Positions 51,104 through 61,030 of a DNA stretch of 64,000 nucleotides are shown one piece after another; position 1 is the stretch's first letter; each line of letters opens with the position of its first letter. The DNA lies in assembly GCA_963851245.1 (NCBI GenBank), contig CAWKOH010000016.1, forward strand, positions 151,534 through 215,533, in the 5' to 3' direction. Below the pieces are notes generated by a model. That model did no database searches. It worked only from the letters and a program-made list of their open reading frames with translations, and was not told the origin of the DNA. This DNA is from CAWKOH01 sp963851245. GTDB taxonomy: Bacteria > Actinomycetota > Acidimicrobiia > Acidimicrobiales > Palsa-688. Made by a program: the position numbers and the translations under genes.

Positions 51104-53368
51104 TCAGCTCTCCTTGCGGATGAGCTTGCTGAGGGCTCCGCCCACGTCGTCAGTGAGCGTGTCGACTGTCGTGGTGTTGACCGTGGCGACGATGATCTGG
51201 CCCACCTCGGTGTTTACGTTGGAGTAGATGCCCTGCTCCGCCATCCGCTTGGTCTGATTGTCGTTGTCCTCGGTTGGTGTGACGTAGTGGACCGTGGTGA
51301 CCCGGTAGCGCTTGAGGACGTAGAGGTGAAGCAGGGTCATCAGGCGCTTCTGACGCAGTTCGGAGTCGAACGTGTTCTGGTCCCGGACCGACAGGATGAC
51401 CTGTCCATGGCGGTCGGTGGTCGGAGCGAAGACCAGGTTGGCTTTTCGGTCGTCGTCGCCGCCGGTGCCCAGCACCGACAGTTCGAGTACGTCGGCGCCG
51501 TCGCGGCTCGGGCGCAGACGTACCGTGAGGGGCTCCTTGAAGCCGTAGACCTGCCTCCACTCGGCGAGCCAGTCCTCGAGCACCTTCTTGGGAAGCTCGG
51601 TTTGTGCGAGGTGCTGGACCTGCGTCGAGCCCTTGCCCATGGCTTTCGTCGTCGCGGTGCGCGCCGACGATGCCGCCAAGGCGGCGTCGAGGCGAGGACC
51701 GCCGACGTGGGTCTGCGGCGTTCGGTAGGGCGACTCGAGCAGGCGGATCTTCCGTTGGACCTGAGCCAGGGCCAGCATGCCGTCCTCGAGAAGGGCCGTC
51801 GCAAACTCTTCGGCTGCGACACCGTCGATCTGGTGGCCACCGTAGGTGATGAAGTTGAACACGAACCCGGCCTCGCCCAGCTTCTTTGGAAACTCGCGCA
51901 TCTCGTCGTCGGTCATACCGGTCGAGTCCCAGTTGAACGACGGTGAGAGGTTGTAGGCAAGCATCTTGTCGGGGAACTCCGCGTGGATCGCCTCGGCGAA
52001 CTCCTGCGCCTCGTGGATATCGGCGGACGCAGTTTCCATCCAGACCAGATCGGCGTACGGAGCGACCGACAGGGACTTGCGGATCGCATAGTCCAGCCCG
52101 CCGCGGACCTGGTAGAAGCCCTCAGGAGTGCGGGCCACCTCGGCGTCCCAGTAGAAGTCGATGCCGAGTTCTCGCGCCTCGCTGCGCACGGCCCAGAACG
52201 AGGCCGTCGCGGCGAAGGCGCTCCACTCGTCTTCGCTGATGGGTGTCTCATCGCCGTCTTCGACCCGGTTCTTCAGGCCAGCCAACACTGCCTCCCCGAT
52301 GGTCATGAGACCGGACTCGGCCTCCCAGCGTCCGACCATCTCATTGGCGACCTTGTCGTAGGCCTGCTCGACGACGGGCTCGTCGGCGCCGGCGGTCTCT
52401 TTGGCTGCGGCGCGGGCCAAGGCAGCGATGCCCGTGCGATCGAGCCACGCGTCGGCCGCTGCGTATTCCTTGTCGGTGACCTTGTAGAGCGTGAAACCAT
52501 TGACGATATGGGCTCCTGCGTTGTAGAAGACGCGCATCAGGGCCAGCGTCGTCAGTTTGTAAGACGGGACATCGGCGCGGGTCGCTCCGAGGATGAAGGG
52601 GTGGTCCCGCTCGTCGCCGCTGTTGTCGAGGAGGTTCGCGGCCTCGGCATCGGTGCGGGCCACGATGATGCCTGGCACCCGCATGACGTCGAGTTGGAAG
52701 CGAGCGGCGTTGAGGCGCTTGATCTGTTCGTCCACGCCGACGAGAACCTTGCCGCCTTGGTGGCCGCACTTCTTGGTGCCGGGGCGCTGGTCCTCTATGT
52801 GATAGCCGGTGACCCCGACCTCGACGAACCGGCGGATGAGGTTCCGCACGGCGGCATCGCCGCCGTGACCCGTGTCGGCGTCGGCGATGATGAACGGTCG
52901 GTAATCGACCGGTTCGGGCGCACTCGCGAGGTCGGCGGCCGACAGGCGCGAGCGCTGGTATGTCTGATTCCTGTCTGCAGTCAAGAGGGCACGCACAATG
53001 GCCGATGCCTCATCGGGCACCTGGGAGAGCGGATAGCTGGCCAGATCGGCACCCGGATCCTCCTGAACCGAGCCCTTGGCCGACGTCGCCCAGCCACCAA
53101 GGTAGATGCCCTCGATACCCATTCGCTTCATCGTCACAGCCTGGCTCGGTGAGTAGGGACCAAAAGTGGTGATCGACTTGCGCTCCGAGAAGAGCTCCCG
53201 TAAACGGTCGTAGAACGCCGCGGCGTTGGCCCGGGCGACTGGGTAGCCGCTCTCGATGGTCCCTTGCTGCTCGGCCACTTGGCGGGCCGAGTAAAGGCGG
53301 GTGATGCCGCTGAAGCGGTCACTGTTTATGTAGTTGCGTGCAGCAGCGACGTTGTCGTCAAATGTCAT
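51104..53368 (-). CDS. aceA: Isocitrate lyase, long (ICL2-type) form
   Basis: Splits isocitrate to glyoxylate and succinate in the glyoxylate bypass. 754 residues, matching the long mycobacterial ICL2 (about 760) rather than the ~430-residue form. The active loop is KKCGHQGGKVL. Other core segments are ADADTGHGGDAAVRNLIRRF, RTDAEAANLL and YNLSPSFNWD. The extra C-terminal ~150 residues are the ICL2 regulatory domain. It starts 11 bases after the malate synthase stop, so one operon. Confidence 0.93.
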   Translation of the reverse strand: MTFDDNVAAARNYINSDRFSGITRLYSARQVAEQQGTIESGYPVARANAAAFYDRLRELFSERKSITTFGPYSPSQAVTMKRMGIEGIYLGGWATSAKGSVQEDPGADLASYPLSQVPDEASAIVRALLTADRNQTYQRSRLSAADLASAPEPVDYRPFIIADADTGHGGDAAVRNLIRRFVEVGVTGYHIEDQRPGTKKCGHQGGKVLVGVDEQIKRLNAARFQLDVMRVPGIIVARTDAEAANLLDNSGDERDHPFILGATRADVPSYKLTTLALMRVFYNAGAHIVNGFTLYKVTDKEYAAADAWLDRTGIAALARAAAKETAGADEPVVEQAYDKVANEMVGRWEAESGLMTIGEAVLAGLKNRVEDGDETPISEDEWSAFAATASFWAVRSEARELGIDFYWDAEVARTPEGFYQVRGGLDYAIRKSLSVAPYADLVWMETASADIHEAQEFAEAIHAEFPDKMLAYNLSPSFNWDSTGMTDDEMREFPKKLGEAGFVFNFITYGGHQIDGVAAEEFATALLEDGMLALAQVQRKIRLLESPYRTPQTHVGGPRLDAALAASSARTATTKAMGKGSTQVQHLAQTELPKKVLEDWLAEWRQVYGFKEPLTVRLRPSRDGADVLELSVLGTGGDDDRKANLVFAPTTDRHGQVILSVRDQNTFDSELRQKRLMTLLHLYVLKRYRVTTVHYVTPTEDNDNQTKRMAEQGIYSNVNTEVGQIIVATVNTTTVDTLTDDVGGALSKLIRKES

Positions 53369-53379
53369 GATGGACTCTC

Positions 53380-55269
53380 TCAGTTCTCGCTGTCGAAATC
53401 GAGGTTGCGGGTGATACGGGTGCCGTCTCGGCCGAACGCGTCGAGGAACCTCCGGATCCGCTCTTTGGCCACGGAGAGGTCCGTGACGTTGAGGTTGAGG
53501 TTGAGGAGGTCGATGTACCAGGGCGCTTTGACCGGCTCGAGCACGTAGGCCTCGACGATTGCCCGGGCGATGGGCAGCGTCGTGGTTTTTGAGTCGTCGT
53601 GCACGTCGTTGCTGTCGGCGCGCAGAAGCTTGGCGTGCTCTTCCTCCAATAGTTGCGTGAACAGCTCACGCGTCAGGGTTTCGCCCGCCTTGACCCCGCT
53701 GTCGGCGTCGTCGTCGGTGAATGCAGCTCCCTTGTGGAGCCATTCCCAAAGCACGGACAGGCGGATCTCACCGGTCGCAGCATCCTCCATTAGGTAGAGG
53801 ACGCCGTCGTCGCCGAAGAAGTCGGCTGGCTTGAGGGCTGCGGCCTGGAAACCGCGACCGAACGCATTGCCGTACTGCAGGCCGACGCTGATCAGGTCGC
53901 GAGCACCCCGAACGGTACGGGGCGCGTCCTCGAGCGTCCGCAGTGCGCTGGCGTCCTGCGCCGTGTAAGTGAGCGGCGGGAACGGCCGGCCGAGCTGGTT
54001 GTCGTCTCCCACCTCCTGCCACACCGGCCGCATGACATGCACCATCTTCCAGTGGGCCACCCACTTCCCAGAGGCGCCCTCGACCTGCTCGCGCCGCCCG
54101 CCCGACACTGCTCGCTGCATAGCGGCGTCGACGGCCGCGTCGGTGCCGACCGGGATGTTCGCTTCCATGCCGCCTTGCCAGAGAGCGTAGTGTCCGTTGA
54201 GATCGGGGGTGTTGACCGCGCGGCGGACGCGGTCCTCGTAGACCCGCATGTACCCGTAGGTCATGGTGATCGCATCGACGTTGGGGTTCAAGAAGTCGGG
54301 GTCCCAGGCGAGTGCGTCCGATACCGAGTTGATGTAGTCCCATCGACCGGTGTTGAAACCGACGAAATGGCGCCCGAGGGCGGCACGGATCTCCATGAGT
54401 TGAAAGCACGCTTCGAGCTGTTCGACGAGGACGTAGACGAGGACGGTGCCTCGGTCGAGGCGAAGGTGGTCTTCGATCGTGTCGAGGATGGTGGCCCAGT
54501 GTGCGGCTTCGGAGGCCGTCTGGATCTTCGGCAGGTAGAGAACGACCGAGCGTCCCTGGCTGCGCAGCGTCTCTGCGTTGTTGGCGAGGTACAGCGCAGC
54601 GTCGGCCATGCTGGCGGAGTAACCGTGGCCGTCCTGATGGGCGATATGTCGGTCGTCGAGATGGAGGCCACGGGCTCGGAAGATGCGCGTGGTCACCTGC
54701 AGCTGCTCCTGCCAGTCGGCGATGATTTCCCGGCCGTGGAAGTCGACAGCCCAGTTGTTCATCTCCCCGGCAACGACCTCGGCGACGTCATGGAACTGCG
54801 CGTCGCCGGCGAAGGCCAGCTTGATATTCCGGAAGTTGTCCAGAGACATGGTGTCGACTTGGCCCAAGGCGTCCTCGCCATCGAACATCCAGCCGTCGGC
54901 CCCAGACAGCAACGCGTAGGCGACATTGCGCAACCCCGATGCCGTAGATGCGCGGGGCTTGGTCGCTGGCCCGGTGCCCTGGATCCACTGGCGCTGCAGG
55001 TCGTGGGGGATCACCGCTCCCTCGAAGCGGCCGGCCCGAGCATCGGCAACTGTGATGGTGGTCCCATCGATCACTGCGGTCTCGGGCAGGAAGCTGAGGT
55101 GTTCGCCCTCGGCGGCTCGTCGGCGGCGGCGATCGATTCGCGAGTCCATGAGCTCCAGGCGTCGCCCGTCGAGGGAAGCGAGAGCTTCCAGAGTCGCCAA
55201 AGCTTCGGGAGTGTAGACGTCCGGATACCCGTCCAGAGCGGTCCGGGAGATCGTGATGGGGGAGGGCAT
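53380..55269 (-). CDS. aceB: Malate synthase (A-like)
   Basis: Condenses glyoxylate and acetyl-CoA to malate. 629 residues, between the A (~530) and G (~720) forms. It has RARGLHLDDRHIAHQDG, YLPKIQTASEAAHWATILD, TVLVYVLVEQLEACFQLMEI and GFNTGRWDYINSVSDALAWD, the family signature. The usual GxDGxWVAH reads GASGKWVAH, so one acidic residue is changed. First gene of the bypass operon; it lets the cell grow on C2 products such as acetyl-CoA from aromatic or fatty-acid catabolism. Confidence 0.82.
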   Translation of the reverse strand: MPSPITISRTALDGYPDVYTPEALATLEALASLDGRRLELMDSRIDRRRRRAAEGEHLSFLPETAVIDGTTITVADARAGRFEGAVIPHDLQRQWIQGTGPATKPRASTASGLRNVAYALLSGADGWMFDGEDALGQVDTMSLDNFRNIKLAFAGDAQFHDVAEVVAGEMNNWAVDFHGREIIADWQEQLQVTTRIFRARGLHLDDRHIAHQDGHGYSASMADAALYLANNAETLRSQGRSVVLYLPKIQTASEAAHWATILDTIEDHLRLDRGTVLVYVLVEQLEACFQLMEIRAALGRHFVGFNTGRWDYINSVSDALAWDPDFLNPNVDAITMTYGYMRVYEDRVRRAVNTPDLNGHYALWQGGMEANIPVGTDAAVDAAMQRAVSGGRREQVEGASGKWVAHWKMVHVMRPVWQEVGDDNQLGRPFPPLTYTAQDASALRTLEDAPRTVRGARDLISVGLQYGNAFGRGFQAAALKPADFFGDDGVLYLMEDAATGEIRLSVLWEWLHKGAAFTDDDADSGVKAGETLTRELFTQLLEEEHAKLLRADSNDVHDDSKTTTLPIARAIVEAYVLEPVKAPWYIDLLNLNLNVTDLSVAKERIRRFLDAFGRDGTRITRNLDFDSEN

Positions 55270-55884
55270 GGGCCTAGTTCATCACGTCGGAGGTCTGTGG
55301 TGTGTCGCTGAAGACCCCGCGGCCCCGGGATGTGCCAGTCCAAGTCGAGGTACGTGCCAGTGCCAGCGCTCACAGGATCCGTAAACCCCGACCCTCAAGA
55401 GCGCCCTTCGTATCGTCGGGCCGCCTTTCGACGGCGAGTCGCCGGGCTCATCCCCGCCCCACGAGCGGCACGGCTATCACCCACGCAGGCCCGCTGGTCT
55501 CTCTAGCCCGCCGAGCCGGTTCACAGACGGTCTGCCCCGTGGGATAGCCACAAGCGCGTCTTTCCGTCGTCTGCGGTGCCCGAGAATGTCCCAAAACGCC
55601 CCGCGGCCGTGTCGCGATATCCCACCATCGGACTGCCTCGAAACGCCGGTTCCCGGTGCCGAGGTCTAAGGCTCCTGTGCGCGACCACTCCCGTCGTCAT
55701 CGGGACGGTGGTGGCCGAATCGACCTGCTTGAGGAGGGCCACGCCTGGTCGGGTCGAGGTAACCCCTTTCTTCCAGAGTGGCACTCGTGTAGCGGCCCGA
55801 TGCGCCGGCGGAAAGGGCCGATGCCTCTCTCACAGTCAGGACTGGCTCGGTCTACTGGACCGTTCGGTGAGAGATGATCTAGGT
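55270..55884. other. 615-base divergent intergenic region
   Basis: Upstream of both the malate synthase operon and the haloalkane dehalogenase. Open frames here are extensions of the latter without family similarity. I see no clear operator. Confidence 0.4.
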
Positions 55885-56868
55885 GTGACCAGCACTTCTG
55901 TCCCCTTCGTGCGTACCCCGGACGCCAACTTCGACGGCCTGGCCGAGTTCCCCTACGAACCGCACTACCTCAGCATCGACGGCCTGCGGATGCACTACAT
56001 CGACGAGGGACGAGCCGACGGCCCGGTGGCCCTGATGGTTCACGGGATGCCCACCTGGGGCTACCTGTATCGCCACATCGTCCCCGTCCTGGTGGAGGCC
56101 GGCTACCGATGCATCGCTCCCGACCACATCGGCTTCGGCCGCAGCGACAAGGTGACGGACCCCGCCTGGTACGACATCTCCCGCCACACTGCCAACCTCA
56201 CCCATCTCGTTCGACTACTCGGCCTTCATGACATCACGCTCCTGGCCCAGGATTGGGGCGGCCCTACTGGCCTCGCCCAGGCCGTAATCATGCCCGAGCG
56301 CTTCTCCCGCCTGGTCATCATGAACACCTGGCTACATCACGACAGCTACGAGTACTCCCCCGGCATCCGCCGCTGGATCGCCCAGAACCTGCCCGGCGGC
56401 ATCTTTCGCGACAACATTCCCGAGCGCTTCAACTGGGGCACTCTCATGGTGGTGGGCACCGGGCAAGCCGACCCGCAGCAGGCGCTGTTCCCCGCCCTCC
56501 AAGGCGCGGCGCCCGAACTGCCGGCGCCCGCCGAGGCCGTGCGCCGAGCCTACGACGCCCCCTTCGCCGGCCTCGGCGAGGACGGCGTTATCGGGGCACG
56601 ACAGTTCCCGCTGTGCATCCCCGTCGACGACCACGCCCGCGGCGACGGCGACACGCAAGCCCGCCATTTCCGTTCGATCAACTCCACCAGCTTGCCAGTG
56701 CACTTCATCTGGGGACTCAGTGACGACGTCTTCACTGGCGAGTGGGGCCGGACCTGGCACTCCCTCATCCCGGGATCGACCTGGGACGGCTTCGACGATG
56801 CCGCCCACTTCCTTCAAGACACGCACGGAACCCGCATCGCCGAGCTAATCCTCCGACGCTGCCACTAA
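55885..56868 (+). CDS. Haloalkane dehalogenase (alpha/beta hydrolase, DhlA-like)
   Basis: 327 residues. Nucleophile Asp123 in LLAQDWGGPTG, with the halide-binding Trp next to it. Oxyanion region MVHGMPTWGYLYRHIVPVL, catalytic His in FDDAAHFLQDTHG, acid in the WGLSDDVF strand. It hydrolyses carbon-halogen bonds to alcohol and halide without cofactor. GTG 55885 is used because family similarity starts at FVRTPDANFDGL. It could make halogenated compounds available as carbon source, but no regulon palindrome is present here. Confidence 0.87.
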   Translation: MTSTSVPFVRTPDANFDGLAEFPYEPHYLSIDGLRMHYIDEGRADGPVALMVHGMPTWGYLYRHIVPVLVEAGYRCIAPDHIGFGRSDKVTDPAWYDISRHTANLTHLVRLLGLHDITLLAQDWGGPTGLAQAVIMPERFSRLVIMNTWLHHDSYEYSPGIRRWIAQNLPGGIFRDNIPERFNWGTLMVVGTGQADPQQALFPALQGAAPELPAPAEAVRRAYDAPFAGLGEDGVIGARQFPLCIPVDDHARGDGDTQARHFRSINSTSLPVHFIWGLSDDVFTGEWGRTWHSLIPGSTWDGFDDAAHFLQDTHGTRIAELILRRCH

Positions 56869-57229
56869 TCCGCTGAGGGCACGGCACGTGTCCCAGAACA
56901 CCGAGGGGACGGCCGGCCCAATGCGACACCTATCGCCGGGTCAAGGGCACCACTGCGACCGTGTGTTTGACCGCCGGCTTCAGTTCACCTACTAACTCAG
57001 TGTTTGTGAGTTCAACCGCTCGTCGCTCGGTGGCGGTCTTTGCTGTTGGTTGCCACACCGAGCGTTGCGAGCCCACGATCCTCCCAGGATCCGTCTACGC
57101 ATAGCGAACACCAGCAACCACCTTGACCAGCTTGACGGCCTGGAACCTGACGAGCTGGACCGACAAATTGCTCGTGTACCAGGACTTTTGTCTTCACCAG
57201 TCCTAACGGTGATATCGTCCGGTCCCCGA
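56869..57229. other. Gap before the half tRNA-Ser
   Basis: No supported gene; scattered short frames only. Possible -10-like GATATCGT region before 57230 could be the old tRNA promoter. Confidence 0.35.
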
Positions 57230-57270
57230 GGAGAGGTGCGAGAGCGGCCGAATCGGACTCACTGCTAACA
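57230..57270 (+). other. 5' half of tRNA-Ser(GCT), truncated
   Basis: GGAGAGGTGCGAGAGCGGCC (acceptor and D-arm) followed by GGACTCACTGCTAA (anticodon stem and loop, anticodon GCT). The 3' half with TGAGT stem, variable arm and T-loop is missing. After CTAA the sequence becomes CAAGTCC and no GGTTCGAATCC follows. A recombination junction in a tRNA gene. Confidence 0.7.
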
Positions 57271-57469
57271 AGTCCAAATCCGCCAGCCCTTGACAGTCAG
57301 TAGTTGCCTGTAGTCGCCGTTTAGCGTCCTGACCTGCGGGTTTATGAGAGGCCCTCTTCGCCACTCGTCAGCGTAGTAGCTGGTCATCGCTGTGGCTAGG
57401 AGGATTCTGGGAGGATCCTGGGTCAGGATGTTGCCGTACATTGGACGTACGTCGGTGGAGGTGAACGCA

Positions 57470-57754
57470 GTGGCCAACGTGGAGACCCGCCGGAGAAGCC
57501 GTCGTTTAGAGCTTCGGGCGACCCCGGAAGAGCACGACCTGATCGATCGGGCCGCGGCCGCGGCCGGCACGGACCGCACCACCTTCGTGATCACCAATGC
57601 GGTCGAAGCAGCCCGCCGAGTTCTGGCGGACCGGACCGTGTTCGATCTCGATGCCGAGAGTCTCGCCGAATGGGAAGCGATCAACCGTCGTCGAGCCCGG
57701 GACCTACCCGGGCTGCGGCGGCTGATGCAGCGGCCCTCTCCGTTCGCCGATTGA
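57470..57754 (+). CDS. DUF1778 antitoxin (TacA-like)
   Basis: 94 residues. Ribbon-helix-helix start RRRSRRLELRATPEEHDLIDRAAAAAGTDRTTFVITNAVEAARRVL, then a toxin-binding tail LDAESLAEWEAINRR. GTG 57470 has GGAGG nine bases upstream. Its TGA overlaps the TTG start of the acetyltransferase toxin. Type II antitoxin, probable autorepressor. Confidence 0.88.
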   Translation: MANVETRRRSRRLELRATPEEHDLIDRAAAAAGTDRTTFVITNAVEAARRVLADRTVFDLDAESLAEWEAINRRRARDLPGLRRLMQRPSPFAD

Positions 57755-58273
57755 ACCGTCGGTACCAACCGCCGATCGCTCTCGGTCCCGAGCACCTCCT
57801 CGAAGCATTCGAGTGCCGTTCCGCCGAGCAGACCGGCTGGTTGCGCCGCTACGCCCGCCAGTCCGCGGCGATGGGAACCACCAGGGTATTCGTGGTCACC
57901 GAGCCTGGCGATCCGCGGGTGGTGGCCTACTACGCGTGGTGCATGGCGCACGTGACTCCCGAGGCCGCCACGCCCCGAGTCCGCAAAGGCGCCGGCTAGG
58001 TATCCCCAGCCCGTGGCCCTGCTGGCCCGACTCGGGGTGGACGCCCGCCACGAAGGCCAAGGTCTAGGAGCCGCCCTTCTCCAAGACGTGTTCGCCCGGC
58101 TGGTCGAGCTGTCCGATGGGATGGGCTGCCGCGGTCTGCTGATCCACGCCGAGACCCCCCAAGCCCGGGACTTCTATCTGCATCTCCTACCCGAATTCGA
58201 ACCCAGCCCGACCAACGACCTCTACCTCCTCCTACTCATGAAGGACATCCGACGGACCCTGACCGGCACTTGA
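57751..58273 (+). CDS. GNAT toxin (TacT-like), frameshifted near 57997
   Basis: After correction ~174 residues: LNRRYQPPIALGPEHLLEAFECRSAEQTGW, GTTRVFVVTEPGDPRVVAYYAWC, RVRKGAGRYPQPVALLARLGVDARHEGQGLGAALLQDV (acetyl-CoA loop GQGLGAALL), HAETPQARDFYLHL. Such toxins acetylate aminoacyl-tRNA. A single extra base before TAG at 57997 breaks it; error or inactivation. Confidence 0.82.
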
Positions 58274-58946
58274 CCTCCCGTGACCGCTCAGAAACCTCGG
58301 ATGGACGGTGCCGAGTGCCCGAGTAACGGCATCTTTAAGGCGTACCTGATTCGTCGCCGCGGTGAACTTTCGGGGACACCCGTGTCGGGGCGATTCGATC
58401 TGGGCGCGTTCGCCGCGGTCCCCGAGCGGGCCGTGTCTCTCGCCATGGCCATCGGTGCAGAACTGCCGATCGTCGGCGCATCCACCTACCTGCGAGCGGT
58501 CGGAGCCCTCTGGGCGACTGAGTCCAGCCTACGAACGCGAAGCGGACCTCCACTTTTTTCTCCGGCGGTCCCTGCTTTCGCACCTCTGGAGAGGCGCCGC
58601 TGACTTCGACGCTGTGGTGTGCGTTGTTAACGTCATCCGCTGACCGCGGGCGTTTTGAGTCCCAAGCGGATCGGGTACTCCGGGTTGTTGCCGGGTAGGG
58701 CTTGTATGTCTCCTATGCCGTCAGGGCCAGTCGATGCGCTCAGCTGCTATCGGGACGACGCGCCCAGAGGACGGCGTCGACGCCGGGGTCGGTGACGTCG
58801 CTCATCTGGGGTCGCTGCTCCAGGCGGAGTGCCTCGAGACCGCCCGGCATGTCGCGGCTGGGCGTTTGCTGGGGCGCTCAGGGTGGGCCGGACCGGGGCT
58901 GGAGATCCGACCGAGCGAGAGCGGATCGGGTCTGACGCTACGCCGC
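58274..58946. other. 673-base gap
   Basis: Open frames here (for example 58280-58603 on plus) lack motifs and have no ribosome sites; I do not call genes. Confidence 0.4.
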
Positions 58947-59612
58947 CTATTGCGGGTTGTCTGTGCGAATGTCGAGAATGCCCGTTCGGAATATCCGTAG
59001 GGCTTCGTCGGTGTCGGCCACGGCCTTTTCGATCCGGGCCTTGGCGTCCGGGTTATCGATTAGCTTCAAGGCAGCCTGGAGTTCCATTCCGATGGCGAAG
59101 AGTTGGTGAACCAAGGTGTCGGTGAGGGTTTGGGCGATGCGCTCCTGTTCGGAGGCGACGACTAGGGCTCGTTCCAGTTCTTCTTTCTCCCGGCGAAGTG
59201 TTTCGTCTCGGGTGCTCTTGGCGAATCCTCTGAGATGGCCGTCGGCGTCTCGCAGGGCGGTTACCGACACGTTCGCCCAGAACTGGCTGCCGTCCTTGCG
59301 CACTCGCCAGCCGGTGGCCTCGGCTCGCCCGTCCCTGGCGGCCTGATCGAGAATTTCTTGCGGTCGGTTGGCTTCGCGGTCACTCTCAGTGTAAAAGATG
59401 GAGAAGTGGCGCCCGACAATTTCGTCCTGGGCGTACCCTTTCAGGCGGGCTGCCCCCTGGTTCCAGGTCGAGACGATCCCTTGGGGATTGAGAATGAACA
59501 GGGCGTAACCCTCCGCCGCGTCTACCAGCAGCCGCCAACGCTCGTCGAGGGCTGGCGGGTCGCTTGGGTCGATCGGATGGCTGGGCCCTGTCGTTTCGGA
59601 GCCCAAGTTCAC
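58947..59612 (-). CDS. PAS-domain protein with kinase-like dimerisation helices, no ATPase domain
   Basis: 221 residues. PAS domain (LLVDAAEGYALFILNPQGIVSTWNQGAARLKGY ... GWRVRKDGSQFWANVSVTALRD) with PAC motif. Then a helical region (VASEQERIAQTLTDTLVHQLFAIGMELQAALKLI) like the HisKA_3 dimerisation helices of DosS-type kinases, including the H after LTDTLV. No ATP-binding domain follows. Could be a sensor that acts through another kinase, or a truncated one. Confidence 0.8.
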   Translation of the reverse strand: MNLGSETTGPSHPIDPSDPPALDERWRLLVDAAEGYALFILNPQGIVSTWNQGAARLKGYAQDEIVGRHFSIFYTESDREANRPQEILDQAARDGRAEATGWRVRKDGSQFWANVSVTALRDADGHLRGFAKSTRDETLRREKEELERALVVASEQERIAQTLTDTLVHQLFAIGMELQAALKLIDNPDAKARIEKAVADTDEALRIFRTGILDIRTDNPQ

Positions 59613-59657
59613 GGCGGATCTACCCTGGGTTGGGGCTGAAGGCTGGGCGAGGTGACA

Positions 59658-60759
59658 TCAACTTAGTGTGGGCCGAGATGGCGGTGGTCGGGGTGAGCGG
59701 GTGTTGGCTCGTCCGGTGTTGACGACCTGGACGGGAAGGTCGCCGGCGGCTTTGAGGACCCGTTCGACGGTGAATCCTTGCAGCAGGCGGGCCCACCGCG
59801 ACCCGTGGGGCGAGCCGATGACCAGCTGGGAGGCACCGTGTTTGCGGGCGGCTCGGATCAGTCCTGAGGCGATATCGGTGGCGGTGACCTCGATGAGCGA
59901 GCCGTGCAGGTCTTCGAGCAGTCGTCGATCGAGCGTCGAGCTGGCTGCGGGCCCGGCGGGGGGTGCCGTCGGCGACGTGGACGTGAACGCCGCGGAGTTG
60001 GGCGCCGGTCAGCCGGGCCAGGTCGGCGGCGTAGCGGATGAGCCATTGGTCGGCGTCGGCGCCGCCCAGCCCCACGACCACGACCGGGGCTGGGCTGGGC
60101 GGGACGGTGCGGTGGGCGGCCAGGTAGGCTTTGGCGGGATCGGGGACGGTGTCGTCGAGCCACAGCTGGGCCAGTTCTTGCAGGGCGGCCAGGTTGGCGA
60201 AGCGGAAGTAGTGCGACAGGGCGGCGTCGACGCGTCGGGCGGGGAACACCAGGCCTTGGGTCAGCCTGCGCCGCAGTGCCTGCGGTTCGAGGTTGATGAG
60301 CTTGATTTCCCCGGCCCGCACGAAGGCGTCGGGTACGGGCTCGGCCCGGCGGGTGCCGGTGATCTGGGCGACGATCCGGCCGAGGGACTCGATGTTGGCG
60401 ACGTTGAGGGTGGTGTAGACGTCGATGTGGTGGGCGAGTAGGTCGTCGACGTCCTGCCAGCGTTTCGGGTGGCGCTCACCGGGTAGGTTGGCGTGGGCCA
60501 GTTCGTCTACCAGGGCCGGCTGGGGGCGACGGGCCAGAACGGCTTGGACGTCCAGCTCGGCGAAGGAGGCCCCCCGGTAGGTGACGGTCCGGGTGGGCAC
60601 GATGTCAAGGTGGCCGATTTGGGCTGCGGTTGCGCTTCGCCCTTGGCGTTCCCAGTAGGCCACCACGGCGTCGACACCGGAGCGACGTGCGGCCCGGGCG
60701 TCTCGCAGCATGGCGTAGGTCTTTCCCACCCCGGGTGCGATGCCGAGGTAGGTGCGCAG
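59658..60759 (-). CDS. KdpD N-terminal domain plus universal-stress domain, lacking the kinase core (frameshifted near 59930)
   Basis: KdpD-type region LRTYLGIAPGVGKTYAMLRDARAA (Walker A GIAPGVGKT), PALVDELAHANLPGERHPKRWQDV, VYTTLNVANIESL, then a USP domain VVVVGLGGADADQWLIRYAADLARLTGAQLRGVHVHVADG. After a frame shift it continues LDRRLLEDLHGSLIEVTATDIASGLI, HGASQLVIGSPHGSRW and ends near 59658. No membrane helices or histidine kinase follow. The usual start is unclear: CTG 60759 or a point further upstream, with the first common start GTG 60729 lying inside the Walker region. Confidence 0.72.
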
Positions 60760-61030
60760 CTGTCCCGGCGTTCTGGCGGAGCTACGGTCGAACTGTAAAG
60801 GGGCGTGCCCTGCGGGCGGCCGGCGTGCGGGCCTCTCCGGCGAGGCGGTTCTGACCCGGCCGGCGACGGGGCGGCCACCCCCGGCCTGTCACCCTCCACC
60901 TTGACCGATAACCGCCTCACGCCATCATTCCTCCTGGTCTCCATGACAGCTGGCCAAGCGGAGGCGGCCCGCTCGGAGGGATCGCCGAGCAGATGGCTCG
61001 GGGTGTGCTGGGTGCTCCCGCTCTCACCCG

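Noticed and set aside
57050..57268. 72-residue ORF ending GEVRERPNRTHC
   Set aside because: False translation of the tRNA-Ser 5' half at 57230-57270.
58280..58603. 107-residue plus ORF after the GNAT gene
   Set aside because: No recognised fold, no ribosome site, frame quality poor; not called as a gene.
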